From the NCBI GenBank assembly GCA_025464975.1, contig JAODMT010000024.1, forward strand, positions 310,001-374,000: DNA of 64,000 bases. Reading direction: 5' to 3'. The notes beneath the pieces are model-generated. The model searched no databases. It was not told the DNA's origin and saw nothing but the letters and a program-made list of their open reading frames with translations. Below are positions 18,466-26,740 of this stretch, piece after piece. This stretch comes from Microbacteriaceae bacterium. Its GTDB lineage: Bacteria > Actinomycetota > Actinomycetes > Actinomycetales > Microbacteriaceae. The first letter of the stretch is position 1; each line of letters starts with the position of its first letter. Both the position numbers and the translations under genes were made by a program.

Positions 18466-19212
18466 ATGAGATTTCTCCGAGTGTCGCTCATCGTCGCCGG
18501 CGGCGTTATAACCGCCGCCGTGGTTGTTGGTGCGATCATCGTCCTTTCGGAGCCGGATGGCGGGAACTCGAGGAGCCAGTCGCCGACCTTTGCCGGCGAG
18601 GCGCCCCTGGTGCGAGCCGCGCATCCGGTTGGCGCGGGGCTGGCCGGGCTCGCGGATGCTGCGTGGATTGCCGCCACCGCGAAATCGACCGGCATTCCGG
18701 CGCGTGCCCTCGAGGCGTACGCCGGTGCGGCCATCACCGTTGCAAACTCCGAAACCGGCTGCGGTATCGGCTGGAACACGCTCGCCGCTGTCGGAGAGGT
18801 CGAATCTCGACACGGCACAATCTTCGGCGGCGATATCGCGCCCGATGGCGATGCGACTCCGGCCATTTTCGGGGTGCCGCTTTCCGGCGGTGCCTTCGCC
18901 AACATCCCGGATTCGGACGGGGGGACCATCGACGGCGACGCGACCATCGACCGGGCGGTCGGTCCGATGCAGCTCATCCCCGCGACGTGGCGCAATTGGC
19001 ATGTCGACGGCAACGGCGACGGTGTGCAGAATCCGCAAAACATCGACGACGCCACACTCGCTGCGGCGCACTACCTGTGTCGCGCCGGGGGCCAGAAGAT
19101 GGGCACGGAGGCCGGCTGGCGGAAGGCCGTGTTGGCATACAACCACTCGAACCGGTATCTCTCCGACATCATCCACTACGCCACGCAGTATGAAAGCAAA
19201 TCGGGCCACTGA
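18466..19212 (+). CDS. Membrane-anchored lytic transglycosylase-like protein
   Basis: 248 residues. One N-terminal signal/anchor helix (LIVAGGVITAAVVVGAIIVL) is followed by a periplasm-side SLT-like domain: NTLAAVGEVESRHGTI contains the catalytic glutamate, then GPMQLIPATWRNWHVDGN and the AAHYLC and VLAYNHSNRYL segments typical of this fold. It would cut peptidoglycan glycan strands outside the membrane. The stretch DGNGDGVQNPQNIDDA looks like a calcium-type loop. It is transcribed toward tRNA-Tyr. Confidence 0.85.
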   Translation: MRFLRVSLIVAGGVITAAVVVGAIIVLSEPDGGNSRSQSPTFAGEAPLVRAAHPVGAGLAGLADAAWIAATAKSTGIPARALEAYAGAAITVANSETGCGIGWNTLAAVGEVESRHGTIFGGDIAPDGDATPAIFGVPLSGGAFANIPDSDGGTIDGDATIDRAVGPMQLIPATWRNWHVDGNGDGVQNPQNIDDATLAAAHYLCRAGGQKMGTEAGWRKAVLAYNHSNRYLSDIIHYATQYESKSGH

Positions 19213-19307
19213 GCGTTATTCGACGAACAGCCCGTTGGGGATTTTTCTCACCCACTTGACCCTGTATTCTTAAGTGGCGCGCTCGAAGAGTTCCTAGAGG
19301 CGTGCAT

Positions 19308-19389
19308 GGCAAGTTACCCAAGTGGCCAAAGGGATCTGACTGTAAATCAGCCGTCTTAGACTTCGTGAGTTCGAATCTCGCACTTGCCA
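19308..19389 (+). tRNA. tRNA-Tyr (anticodon GTA)
   Basis: Acceptor GGCAAGT (19308-19314) pairs with ACTTGCC (19382-19388), discriminator A. The anticodon loop CTGTAAA places GTA at 19342-19344. A long variable arm between 19347 and 19365 makes it class II, as expected for bacterial tRNA-Tyr. The T arm has GTTCGAATC. The 3' CCA is not directly encoded. A strong terminator follows at 19415. Confidence 0.95.
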
Positions 19390-19414
19390 CACCAGCGCCG
19401 TTCGCGGCTCGATA

Positions 19415-19447
19415 GGCCCGGTTCTCACAGACCGGGCCTTTTGTTTT
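19415..19447 (+). terminator. Rho-independent terminator after tRNA-Tyr
   Basis: Perfect 8 bp stem GGCCCGGT / ACCGGGCC with an 8 nt loop, followed by TTTTGTTTTG. It ends the tRNA-Tyr transcript 26 bp downstream of the tRNA. Confidence 0.85.
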
Positions 19448-19487
19448 GTTCCGCAACGGTCGACGACCACCAAGGAGTGCCTGCCTC

Positions 19488-20303
19488 ATGACGACTAGCT
19501 CACACGCCGGCTCCGAATTGCTCACAATCGCCCGAGGCATCGCGGTCGAGGCCGGTGAGCTCGCGAGGGCACGGCGGGCGCAGGGAGTGCAGGTCGCGGC
19601 GAGCAAATCGTCGATCGAGGACATCGTGACCTTCGCGGACCGGGAGACCGAGTCGCTGATCCGTTCCCGCATCGCCGACGCACGCCCGAACGACGGATTC
19701 GTCGGCGAGGAGAGCGGGGCGGCGACAGGAACCAGCGGACTGACCTGGATCGTGGACCCGATCGACGGAACCGTGAACTATTTGTATGGACTGCCGCACT
19801 ACGCGGTGAGCATCGCCGTCGTCGAAGGCGAACCAGAGCCGGCAAGCTGGCAGGCACTGGCCGGCGTGGTGGTGAATCCCGCGATCGGTGAAGTCTTCAC
19901 CGCGGCGGATGGAGCCGGCGCGTTCCTCGGCGATCGACAGATTCATCCGGCCAGCCCGGTCGACCTGTCTCAGGCTCTCGTAGGAACCGGATTCGGCTAC
20001 AACGCCGAGACCCGCACCGACCAGGCGCGCGTGCTTGCCGGCCTCGTGAGTCGAATCCGCGACGTGCGCCGGATGGGCACCGCCTCCCTCGACCTCTGCG
20101 CCGTGGCCTGCGGCCGACTCGACGGCTACTTCGAGCGCGGATTGAAGCCCTGGGATCACGCCGCCGGTGCTTTGATAGCGCGGGAGGCCGGCGCCACGGT
20201 CAGCCTCCAGGGTGGCGCACCCGACTCGCGCGACCTGGTATTCGCCGCGGCTCCGACGATCGCCGATCACCTGCAGCGGATGCTCCGCGAGCTTGGTGCC
20301 TGA
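19488..20303 (+). CDS. Inositol monophosphatase-family phosphatase
   Basis: 271 residues with the Mg-dependent sugar/inositol phosphatase signatures: GEESGAA (metal-binding Glu), WIVDPIDGTVNYLYGLPHYA (DPIDGT metal site), and the C-terminal GLKPWDHAAGALIAREAGA (WDxAAG). Substrates in this family range from inositol phosphates to histidinol phosphate, so only the class is sure. ATG at 19488 follows CAAGGAG with good spacing. A hairpin with CCCCC/GGGGG arms and a short T run follows the stop. Confidence 0.88.
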   Translation: MTTSSHAGSELLTIARGIAVEAGELARARRAQGVQVAASKSSIEDIVTFADRETESLIRSRIADARPNDGFVGEESGAATGTSGLTWIVDPIDGTVNYLYGLPHYAVSIAVVEGEPEPASWQALAGVVVNPAIGEVFTAADGAGAFLGDRQIHPASPVDLSQALVGTGFGYNAETRTDQARVLAGLVSRIRDVRRMGTASLDLCAVACGRLDGYFERGLKPWDHAAGALIAREAGATVSLQGGAPDSRDLVFAAAPTIADHLQRMLRELGA

Positions 20304-20307
20304 CGCC

Positions 20308-20328
20308 CGCCCCCTATCGGGGGCTTTG
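20308..20328 (+). terminator. Probable terminator after the inositol-phosphatase gene
   Basis: GCCCCC and GGGGGC arms around a TATC loop, then TTTGG. The T tract is short, so strength is uncertain. Confidence 0.55.
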
Positions 20329-20363
20329 GCGAATGCCGAAGGGTGCCCTATCCTTTATAGATT

Positions 20364-20389
20364 CGTTATCAAACGACGGCCTGTCGTTT
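20364..20389 (+). promoter_or_regulatory. CGTTATCAA word and hairpin upstream of the first M23 gene
   Basis: CGTTATCAA at 20364-20372 also occurs on the minus strand at 29227-29235, 39 bp before the NlpC/P60 start. It overlaps a 7 bp inverted repeat AAACGAC / GTCGTTT (20371-20377 and 20383-20389). It may be a regulator site or a 5' leader hairpin; nothing in the sequence decides. Confidence 0.4.
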
Positions 20390-20454
20390 TGTAAAACCAC
20401 ATTTGGTCGGTGCGTGCTTTCACGCCAGAACCATTGTCGGAGGAATTTCCCGCT

Positions 20455-20517
20455 GTGAACTGCACTACCCCATGCCCGCACGCCCTCGCACGAACGACCC
20501 CTGCCGGGGTCCGATAG
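20455..20517 (+). CDS. Putative 20-codon upstream ORF (leader peptide) of the first M23 gene
   Basis: GTG at 20455 is preceded by GGAGGA (20439-20444) at good spacing, better than any ribosome site for the main gene. The frame MNCTTPCPHALAR... ends TAG at 20515-20517, two bases before the GTG at 20520 that starts the M23 frame as MSEFNWD. A comparable short frame precedes the second M23 gene. It may couple or regulate translation. If the M23 protein instead starts at ATG 20472, the overlap makes this frame accidental. Confidence 0.4.
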   Translation: MNCTTPCPHALARTTPAGVR

Positions 20518-20519
20518 GC

Positions 20520-21419
20520 GTGTCGGAATTCAACTGGGACCTGAAAGCGACTGACACGGCGGCTGACGGATCGGCGCGCCCGTCGAATGACGCTTTTCCC
20601 ACCCGGCGCCAGCTGCGGGAACGGGCGAGCCAGGCCGCCAAGTCATCCGGCCCGGTACCGCGGGCGCTGCGCCACGCCACGCCAACTACCGTCGCCGTCG
20701 CGGCGAAGCGAGCAAAGCGTCCCCTTCTGCCCAAGATCGTCAGCATCAGCGCGATGCTCGGTGCCGGTGCGCTGCTCGTGGCAACATCCCTCCCGGCCGT
20801 CGCCCTGCACGCCTCGGCGGCGGATGCGTCGACCGCAGGCCTGCCCGCGCACTCGAAGGTGCAGGGGCAGTCACTCGCCGTCTCCGACAGCATCGCGGAG
20901 ACTGCCCCGGTGCGTGACGCGTATACCGTCGTCAACATCGCCGCGCAGGCGCGGATGAAGAACGCCAACCAGAGCTTCCTGTACACGAACGACATCAACG
21001 GCACCATTCAGTGGCCGTTCCCGGATCCCGTTCCGGTAAGCAGCGGCTTCGGCGCCCGGCACGTGGCCAACTGCAGCTTCTGCTCCACCTTCCACGAGGG
21101 TGTCGACTTCGTCCCACCGGCTGGCACCACGATCGACTCCATCGCAGCCGGAGTGGTTAGCCAGGCGGGAACCACCGGTCCGTTCGGTAATCACGTCATG
21201 ATCGACCACGTGATCAACGGTCAGAAGGTGCAGAGTCTGTACGCGCACATGATCTCCGGATCGATCAAGGTGGTCGTAGGGCAACAGGTTACGGTGGCCC
21301 AGCCGCTCGGTCTGCTCGGCAGCACCGGAAATGCGACGGGACCCCACCTGCACCTCGAGATCCACCTTGACGGAACGCCCGTCGATCCCTTCGCGTGGCT
21401 GAAGGCCAACGCCAACTGA
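20520..21419 (+). CDS. M23-family secreted metallopeptidase (first of a tandem pair)
   Basis: About 299 residues from GTG 20520 (ATG 20472 is the other candidate). After a basic cytoplasmic N-terminus there is one signal/anchor helix (SISAMLGAGALLVATSLPAVAL), a linker carrying VRDAYTVV, then the LytM domain: WPFPDPVPVSSGFGARH, FHEGVDFVPP (Zn His and Asp) and GPHLHLEIHLDG (HxH). All metal ligands are present, so it is probably an active peptidoglycan endopeptidase rather than a regulator. Followed after 210 bp by a paralogue ending in the same DPFAWLKANAN. Confidence 0.88.
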   Translation: MSEFNWDLKATDTAADGSARPSNDAFPTRRQLRERASQAAKSSGPVPRALRHATPTTVAVAAKRAKRPLLPKIVSISAMLGAGALLVATSLPAVALHASAADASTAGLPAHSKVQGQSLAVSDSIAETAPVRDAYTVVNIAAQARMKNANQSFLYTNDINGTIQWPFPDPVPVSSGFGARHVANCSFCSTFHEGVDFVPPAGTTIDSIAAGVVSQAGTTGPFGNHVMIDHVINGQKVQSLYAHMISGSIKVVVGQQVTVAQPLGLLGSTGNATGPHLHLEIHLDGTPVDPFAWLKANAN

Positions 21420-21572
21420 CGGCTAGCCGCGGTCGTCGGGTAGTAGTTTCACTCACGTTTGGCTAGGCTTTACGAAATCGTTACCTGCCCGGGTTCCGGT
21501 AGATCCGCAGAATGCCGAACTCACGTCCCGGTTCGGAAGTTGCTGAGTCGACAAAGCCGTGAGGAGCCCGAC

Positions 21573-21626
21573 ATGTCGAAGTCACCTGCCTCGGTCGAGC
21601 GTCCACGGCCATCGGGAGTCTGTTAA
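21573..21626 (+). CDS. Putative 17-codon upstream ORF of the second M23 gene
   Basis: ATG at 21573 follows GAGGAGC with a short spacing; the frame MSKSPASVERPRPSGVC ends TAA at 21624-21626, three bases before the GTG start of the M23 gene at 21630. Its ending PSGVC resembles PAGVR of the frame before the first M23 gene. It is too short to judge by coding statistics; the repeated arrangement is the evidence. Confidence 0.4.
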   Translation: MSKSPASVERPRPSGVC

Positions 21627-21629
21627 CCC

Positions 21630-22451
21630 GTGCGGTCCAACGACGAGTCATCGCCGCTGGTGCGACGCCGAGCGCGCTCCGGACACCGAGCGACGAGGAA
21701 GTCACTCTCCGCTGCTCCTTCGGCCAGCTCGCCCCGTCGCGGCGGGTCACGGCGGGTGCTGCGCAAACTGATGACGTTCGGCGCGATGACGGGCGCGGCC
21801 GCGCTTCTCGTCTCCACCTCGCTTCCGGCCAACGCATTCTTCGGCGCCGCGCCATCCGCCATCCGACAATCGACCGACAGCGTGTCGTTCCAACGACTGC
21901 AGGTGGAAGAAAGCGTCGCTGTCGAGAAGCCGACGCGGGACGCGTACACCGTCGTCTCTCTCGTTCAGAAGATCGCGGCCAAGTACGTCGCGGCCGCCCG
22001 GAGCACCAGATACACGAATAACCCCCTTGGCACCGTGCAATGGCCGTTCCCGGTTTCGGTGCCGATCACCAGTGGATTCGGCCCGCGTCACGTGGCGAAT
22101 TGCGGGTTCTGCTCAACCTTTCACCAGGGGCTCGACTTCAACCCCGGGTCCGGGGTGCCAATTCAGGCCATTGCCGACGGAGTGGTCAGCAAGGTGGAAT
22201 CCGATTCCGGCGGCCTCGGCAACAACGTCTGGATCGACCACGTGGTCAACGGCCAGAGGGTAACCAGCGTGTACGCGCACATGATGAACAACAGCGTGCG
22301 GGTGAAGACGGGGCAGTCAGTCAAGGTGACGGATGAGATCGGCAAGGTCGGCAGCACCGGCGCCTCCACCGGGGCGCACCTTCACCTCGAAATTCACCTC
22401 GACGGCACCCCGGTTGATCCCTTTGCGTGGCTGAAGGCCAACGCGAACTGA
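21630..22451 (+). CDS. M23-family secreted metallopeptidase (second of a tandem pair)
   Basis: 273 residues, the same plan as its upstream neighbour: basic N-terminus, one hydrophobic segment (MTGAAALLVSTSLPANAFF), linker with TRDAYTVV, then LytM domain with SGFGPRHVANCGFCSTFH, HQGLDFNPG and GAHLHLEIHLDGTPVDPF. The metal-binding residues are intact. The catalytic halves are nearly the same in both proteins while signal and linker parts differ, so this is an older tandem duplication. It converges on the GH13 gene with only 8 bp between stops. Confidence 0.88.
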   Translation: MRSNDESSPLVRRRARSGHRATRKSLSAAPSASSPRRGGSRRVLRKLMTFGAMTGAAALLVSTSLPANAFFGAAPSAIRQSTDSVSFQRLQVEESVAVEKPTRDAYTVVSLVQKIAAKYVAAARSTRYTNNPLGTVQWPFPVSVPITSGFGPRHVANCGFCSTFHQGLDFNPGSGVPIQAIADGVVSKVESDSGGLGNNVWIDHVVNGQRVTSVYAHMMNNSVRVKTGQSVKVTDEIGKVGSTGASTGAHLHLEIHLDGTPVDPFAWLKANAN

Positions 22452-22459
22452 TCGCCGCT

Positions 22460-24160
22460 CTAGCCGCGAAGCCAGACCGTCGTGTCGCCCGGAAGGGCAC
22501 CCACACCGAGCGGCTCCGAGGAGAGCATGACCTCACCAGCGGGAAGGGGAACGACGGCCTCACCGGTGTTGGCGATCACCGTCACGGCTCCGTTGCGGAA
22601 CGCCACGACGTCATCCGGGTAGCCGTCTAACCACTCGATCTCGCCCAGTCCTAGCCCATTCGCGGCACGAGCGGACAGGAGCGACCGGTAGAGCTCGAGC
22701 GTCGAGCCATCCAATCCCTCTTGCGAGTCGCGCGCGTACGGCCCCCAGTCGGTCGGCTGCGGCAGCCAGCTGCGCTGAACGTGGCTGAACCCGTAGTCCG
22801 GCTTGGCGGCCTCCCACGGAATCGGCACCCGGCAGCCATCGCGACCATAGCGAGTGCCATTGGTGCGAAACCAAGTGGGGTCTTGCCTCGCGTCGTCGGG
22901 CAGATCGACATCCTCCGGCAGGCCGAGTTCCTCGCCCTGGTAGATGTAGGCGCTTCCCGGAAGGGCAAGCATGAGGGCGGTTGCGGCGCGGGCGCGGCGG
23001 AGCCCGAGGGCGCGAACCGGCTTGCCGAGGGTCTTCGGGCCGATGCCGTGGCCTTGCGGGTTGTCTTCGGTGAGCGCCAGTCGAGAGGCGTGGCGAACCA
23101 CGTCGTGGTTGGAGAGCACCCAGCTGCTCGGCGCGCCCACGCTGGAAAAGGCGGTGAGCGAGTCGGCGATGACGGAGCGCAACGCTGGTCCGTTCCACGC
23201 GGTCTCGAGGTAGGAGAAGTTGAACGCCTGTTGCATTTCGTCGGGGCGAACCCAGTTGGCGAGCTTTGCCAGCGGCTCGACCCATGCCTCGGCGCACAGC
23301 ACCCGGTCGCCGCCGTACTCCTCGAGCACCCGGTGCCAGTCGCGGTAGATCTCGTGCACTCCCTCTTGGGCCCAGTAGGGCGGGGTGGGCGGATCGACCT
23401 CGGCGTGACCTTCGATCTCCGGCTCCAGCCCCAGCGTGCCGCCCATGCTTCCGGCGTCGGCCGGTGGGGTGTAGTCCGGGAGCCCCTCGGCCTTGATGAG
23501 ACCGTGCGCGACATCCACCCGGAACCCGTCGACGCCGCGATCGAGCCAGAACCGCAGGATGTCGCGGAACTGCTCCCGCACCCAGGAGTTCTGCCAGTTG
23601 AGGTCGGGCTGGGACGTGTCGAAGAGGTGCAGATACCACTGGCCCGGGGTGCCGTCCGGGCGCGTGACACGGGTCCAGGCAGCGCCGCCGAACACCGACT
23701 GCCAATTGTTGGGTGGCAGGTCGCCATGCGGACCGGAGCCGTCGCGGAACATGTATCGATCCCGCTCGGCGCTTCCCTCCGGCGCTGCGAGGGCGGCCCC
23801 AAACCAGGCGTGCTGGTCGGACGTGTGGTTGGGGACCAGGTCGACGATGAGCTTGAGGCCGAGTTCGTGAACCTTGCGCTGCATCGCCTCGAAGTCGGCA
23901 AGCGTTCCGAAGATGGGATCGACGTCACAATAGTCGGCGACGTCGTAGCCGGCGTCCTTCTGCGGGGATGTATAGAAGGGCGACAGCCACACCGCGTCGA
24001 CACCGAGGTCGACGAGAGCGGGAAGCCGTTCGGTTATCCCGACGAGGTCTCCGAGGCCATCCTGCCCCATCCCGTCAGAGAACGACCGGGGGTAAATCTG
24101 GTAGATGACGGCCGATCGCCACCATTCGGTGCCACGCTGGTCTGAAGAGCTCTGTGCCAT
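22460..24160 (-). CDS. GH13 alpha-glucosidase (oligo-1,6-glucosidase type)
   Basis: 566-residue alpha-amylase-superfamily enzyme. Conserved regions: DAVWLSPFYTSPQKDAGYDV, DLVPNHTSDQH (region I), GFRVDVAHGLIK (region II with nucleophile Asp), CAEAWVEP (acid/base Glu) and LSNHDVVRH (region IV with stabilising Asp). Length and the N-terminal WWRSAVIYQIYPRSF fit intracellular alpha-1,4/1,6-glucosidases that degrade maltose, isomaltose or trehalose-type sugars. No signal peptide. The exact linkage cannot be assigned. Long opposite-strand frames here are shadows. Confidence 0.92.
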   Translation of the reverse strand: MAQSSSDQRGTEWWRSAVIYQIYPRSFSDGMGQDGLGDLVGITERLPALVDLGVDAVWLSPFYTSPQKDAGYDVADYCDVDPIFGTLADFEAMQRKVHELGLKLIVDLVPNHTSDQHAWFGAALAAPEGSAERDRYMFRDGSGPHGDLPPNNWQSVFGGAAWTRVTRPDGTPGQWYLHLFDTSQPDLNWQNSWVREQFRDILRFWLDRGVDGFRVDVAHGLIKAEGLPDYTPPADAGSMGGTLGLEPEIEGHAEVDPPTPPYWAQEGVHEIYRDWHRVLEEYGGDRVLCAEAWVEPLAKLANWVRPDEMQQAFNFSYLETAWNGPALRSVIADSLTAFSSVGAPSSWVLSNHDVVRHASRLALTEDNPQGHGIGPKTLGKPVRALGLRRARAATALMLALPGSAYIYQGEELGLPEDVDLPDDARQDPTWFRTNGTRYGRDGCRVPIPWEAAKPDYGFSHVQRSWLPQPTDWGPYARDSQEGLDGSTLELYRSLLSARAANGLGLGEIEWLDGYPDDVVAFRNGAVTVIANTGEAVVPLPAGEVMLSSEPLGVGALPGDTTVWLRG

Positions 24161-24292
24161 CCGAAAACCCTAGGGCATGCATATAGGCGTCAAATGCACA
24201 TGGTGGCAGGTTGGCCGCGCTGGACACCTCCCGGCGGGTGCTATTCTCTAACGGTGCCAAAACGGCCGTGGGGTGACTCGCGCGCTGCTTTC

Positions 24293-24364
<72 letters not shown>

Positions 24365-24392
24365 CTCGTCCCCGGATCTCCGGTGACGTCCC

Positions 24393-24466
24393 GGCGGGGT
24401 AGCTCAGGTGGTTAGAGCACACGGCTCATAATCGTGGTGTCGCGGGTTCGAGTCCCGCCCTCGCTA
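24393..24466 (+). tRNA. tRNA-Met (anticodon CAT)
   Basis: Acceptor GGCGGGG (24393-24399) pairs with CCTCGCT (24459-24465) using two G-T pairs, discriminator A. D arm GCTCAGGTGGTTAGAGC, anticodon loop CTCATAA with CAT at 24427-24429, T arm GCGGG/CCCGC around TTCGAGT. A paired first acceptor position indicates elongator rather than initiator Met. Lies 28 bp after tRNA-Thr, so probably co-transcribed. Confidence 0.93.
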
Positions 24467-24762
24467 CAAATGAATACCCTTTGACCAGGCATTTCCTTGG
24501 CCAGAGAGCTTCCTCTTTTTGCTAGCTGCCACCCACCTTCGCTCTAGACTCCGGTTTAAGTCTGGATTTTGTGCAACGCCCTGTTGTGCTCGCTTGCGTC
24601 CCGGCAGGCCGTGGCTCTCCCGTCGCGGCAGCGCGTCGGCTCCGTGCCGTATAGCGGACGGAACTCCGTTCAAGCCGTGCCACGGCATGGCCTGACTGGG
24701 TCTTGCGGCGGCTGCCCTCGAACAGCTCGACGTCACAGCGCATCACCCACCGGGTGTTGCGG
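24467..24762. other. Gene-free stretch after tRNA-Met
   Basis: About 296 bp between tRNA-Met and the DUF1345 gene. Frames of 74 and 90 codons on the minus strand have no recognisable content and no ribosome site. Base use is less regular than in the flanking genes. It could be degraded integrated DNA next to a tRNA, but no integrase remnant or duplicated tRNA 3' end is visible here. Confidence 0.5.
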
Positions 24763-25392
24763 TTAACTGGACTTGCCGAGGCTGGTGACCAGGTTGATCG
24801 CCACTGCGACCACGAAGGTGCCGAAGAAGTAGGCGAGCAAGGCGTGCCCCAGGGCGATCCGGCGGGAGGGAGTGGACGACTCGTTCACGTTGCTCGCGTT
24901 GTACGCCATGCCGATGGAGAAGGCCGCGTAGGCGAAGTCGCTATACGACGGATCCTCGTCCTGGTTGAAGCGGAAGCTATGGCGCTCGTCGTGGTAATAC
25001 ATCCGAGCGTATTTGAACGCATAGACCGTGTTGACGAGAGCCCACGCGACCACCACGCCGAGAGCGGCGAGGATCGCTGCGGCGACGCCGATGGGGTCCT
25101 TTTGCTGGCTGCGGACCAATGCGAAGACCACCGCCACGAGACTGACGAATGTTGCGCTGATGATGAGGGAGTCAACGAGCCGTCGAGACCGACCTTCCAG
25201 GAGTGCGAGTTCGGCCGTGTCCTCCGGACCAGCAGGCCACGCCTTAGCCCACGCCCAAACCAGGAAGACGCTGCCGGCGACGGCCCATCCGATCAAGGGC
25301 GCGAGTTCGGGAGCACCGAGCAACACCGGGACGAGCGCGATCATGAGGCCGATAACGGCCGAGACCAGAGCCTTGCGATCAAGGTGCGACAT
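24763..25392 (-). CDS. DUF1345 membrane protein
   Basis: 209 residues with five to six membrane helices: VSAVIGLMIALVPVLLGAP, IGWAVAGSVFLVWAWA, LIISATFVSLVAVVFALV, AAILAALGVVVAWALVNTVY and LLAYFFGTFVVAVAINLV. The conserved DUF1345 features are VNTVYAFKYARMYY and YSDFAYAAFSIGMAYNASN. Function unknown. It begins an accessory-looking stretch beside tRNA-Met, sharing its strand with the formaldehyde dehydrogenase 200 bp away. Confidence 0.85.
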   Translation of the reverse strand: MSHLDRKALVSAVIGLMIALVPVLLGAPELAPLIGWAVAGSVFLVWAWAKAWPAGPEDTAELALLEGRSRRLVDSLIISATFVSLVAVVFALVRSQQKDPIGVAAAILAALGVVVAWALVNTVYAFKYARMYYHDERHSFRFNQDEDPSYSDFAYAAFSIGMAYNASNVNESSTPSRRIALGHALLAYFFGTFVVAVAINLVTSLGKSS

Positions 25393-25446
25393 CGAAGAAG
25401 TTGTCCTCCAGCCTTGATTGACCGCGAAGTTGTCCGCCGGCCCGCC

Positions 25447-25484
25447 GCCTGGCAGTCCTCGATGATCCCCGAGGACTGCCAGGC
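25447..25484 (-). terminator. Strong hairpin downstream of the formaldehyde dehydrogenase
   Basis: Perfect 15 bp arms GCCTGGCAGTCCTCG and CGAGGACTGCCAGGC around an 8 nt loop, about 110 bp past the dehydrogenase stop on the minus strand. There is no clear T run on either side, so it may be a terminator or a transcript-stabilising stem. The remaining flanks (25393-25591) show no gene. Confidence 0.5.
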
Positions 25485-25591
25485 CTTGTGCCCCCTACTC
25501 GTCGGCGGACCGCGTTCCAGCGTTTCGCGAGTGAGTGCGAATGCTCAGCCAGGAGGTCAGCTGTTCAGTTCGCCTCCGCGTCAGGATCCTG

Positions 25592-26740
25592 TCAGGCACC
25601 GCTTGGGTGCAGAACGACTTTCGTCCAGCCATCGTCACGGTTATCGAAGTGCTCGTAGGCATCGGATGCCCGGTCCAGGGGCAGCTCGTGGCTGACGATC
25701 CAGGACGGCTTCGCCTTGCCGCCAGCGATGAGATCGCGCAGCCGCCGGTTGTACTTCTTCACCGGGCATTGTCCGCTGCCCATCGTCTGGCCGCGGAACC
25801 AGAACTCTCCGAAGTCGAAGGCGACCTCGCCGCGCTTCGCCAGCTCGTCGGGCCCACCTGGGTCCTGCGGGATGTAGACGCCGACCACGCCGATGGCACC
25901 GGTGAACCGGACTGACTTGACCAGCCGGTTCAGCGTCATGTCGGGGTGTTCATTCCCGTCGGGGTCGTGGGCCTGGTAGCCCACGCACTCGCAGCCGTTG
26001 TCCGCGCCCAGCCCCATGGTCATCTCATTGACGGCCTCGACCGGATCGACGGCGGAGTCGTCGATCGGGATGGCCCCGATCTCCTCGGCCTTCTTCAGCC
26101 GGTCAGGGTGCCGGTCGACGACCATCACCTTGCTTGCGCCCTTGATCACTGCCGAGTATGCAGCCATGCAGCCCACCGGCCCGGCGCCGTAGATGACCGT
26201 CTGGTCACCCGGCTTGACGCCGGCCAGTTCGGTGGCATGGTAGCCGGTCGGGAAGATGTCGGCCAGCATCACATAGTCATTCTGCTTCTCCTCGGCGTCC
26301 TCCCCCAGCCTCAGGCAGTTGAAGTCGCCCCAGGGCACCCGGAGCAACTCGGCCTGGCCGCCGGCCCACGGACCCATGTCGGCGAAGCCGTAAGCGGCGC
26401 CGGCCCACTCCTGCTTCGGCTGCGCGGTCAGACAGTAATTGGTGGAGCCGCGCTCGCAGTTCTTGCAGTAGCCGCAGGAGACGTTGAACGGAACGACGAC
26501 GTAGTCGCCCACCTTCACCTTGCCGACGCCGTCCCCGACTTCGATGACCTGGCCCATGTTCTCGTGCCCGAACCAGCGGCCGGTCTCGAAGTCCGTCCTG
26601 CCCTCATACATATGGAGGTCCGAGCCGCAGATATTCGTGGTGGTGATCCGGACCAGAACGTCGGTCGGCCGCTCGATGCGGGCGTCCGGTACGTCGTTTA
26701 CGCTCACCGTGCGCGGGCCTTCGTACACAACTGCTTTCAT
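25592..26740 (-). CDS. Glutathione-independent formaldehyde dehydrogenase, zinc type
   Basis: 382-residue medium-chain Zn dehydrogenase. Features: catalytic Zn ligands in NICGSDLHMYEGR and GHENMGQV, structural Zn cysteines in CGYCKNCERGSTNYC, cofactor site VIYGAGPVGCMAAY, and the long insertion with GVYIPQDPGGPDE typical of Pseudomonas-type FdhA, which oxidises formaldehyde with NAD without glutathione. ATG at 26740 is set by GGAGGT four bases upstream. A detoxification role is inferred; no methylotrophy genes are nearby. Confidence 0.9.
   Translation of the reverse strand: MKAVVYEGPRTVSVNDVPDARIERPTDVLVRITTTNICGSDLHMYEGRTDFETGRWFGHENMGQVIEVGDGVGKVKVGDYVVVPFNVSCGYCKNCERGSTNYCLTAQPKQEWAGAAYGFADMGPWAGGQAELLRVPWGDFNCLRLGEDAEEKQNDYVMLADIFPTGYHATELAGVKPGDQTVIYGAGPVGCMAAYSAVIKGASKVMVVDRHPDRLKKAEEIGAIPIDDSAVDPVEAVNEMTMGLGADNGCECVGYQAHDPDGNEHPDMTLNRLVKSVRFTGAIGVVGVYIPQDPGGPDELAKRGEVAFDFGEFWFRGQTMGSGQCPVKKYNRRLRDLIAGGKAKPSWIVSHELPLDRASDAYEHFDNRDDGWTKVVLHPSGA

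Noticed and set aside
20304-20470. Cyclic di-AMP (ydaO-type) riboswitch before the M23 gene
   Set aside because: Such riboswitches precede wall hydrolases in some Actinobacteria, but I could not find its conserved blocks here; only a short hairpin is present.
22721-24145. 474-codon frame antisense to the GH13 gene
   Set aside because: Shadow of a gene with complete GH13 motifs; no ribosome site and improbable composition.
24464-24746. Minus-strand frames after tRNA-Met, possible integrase remnant
   Set aside because: No integrase motifs are visible, and the longer frame runs into the tRNA.
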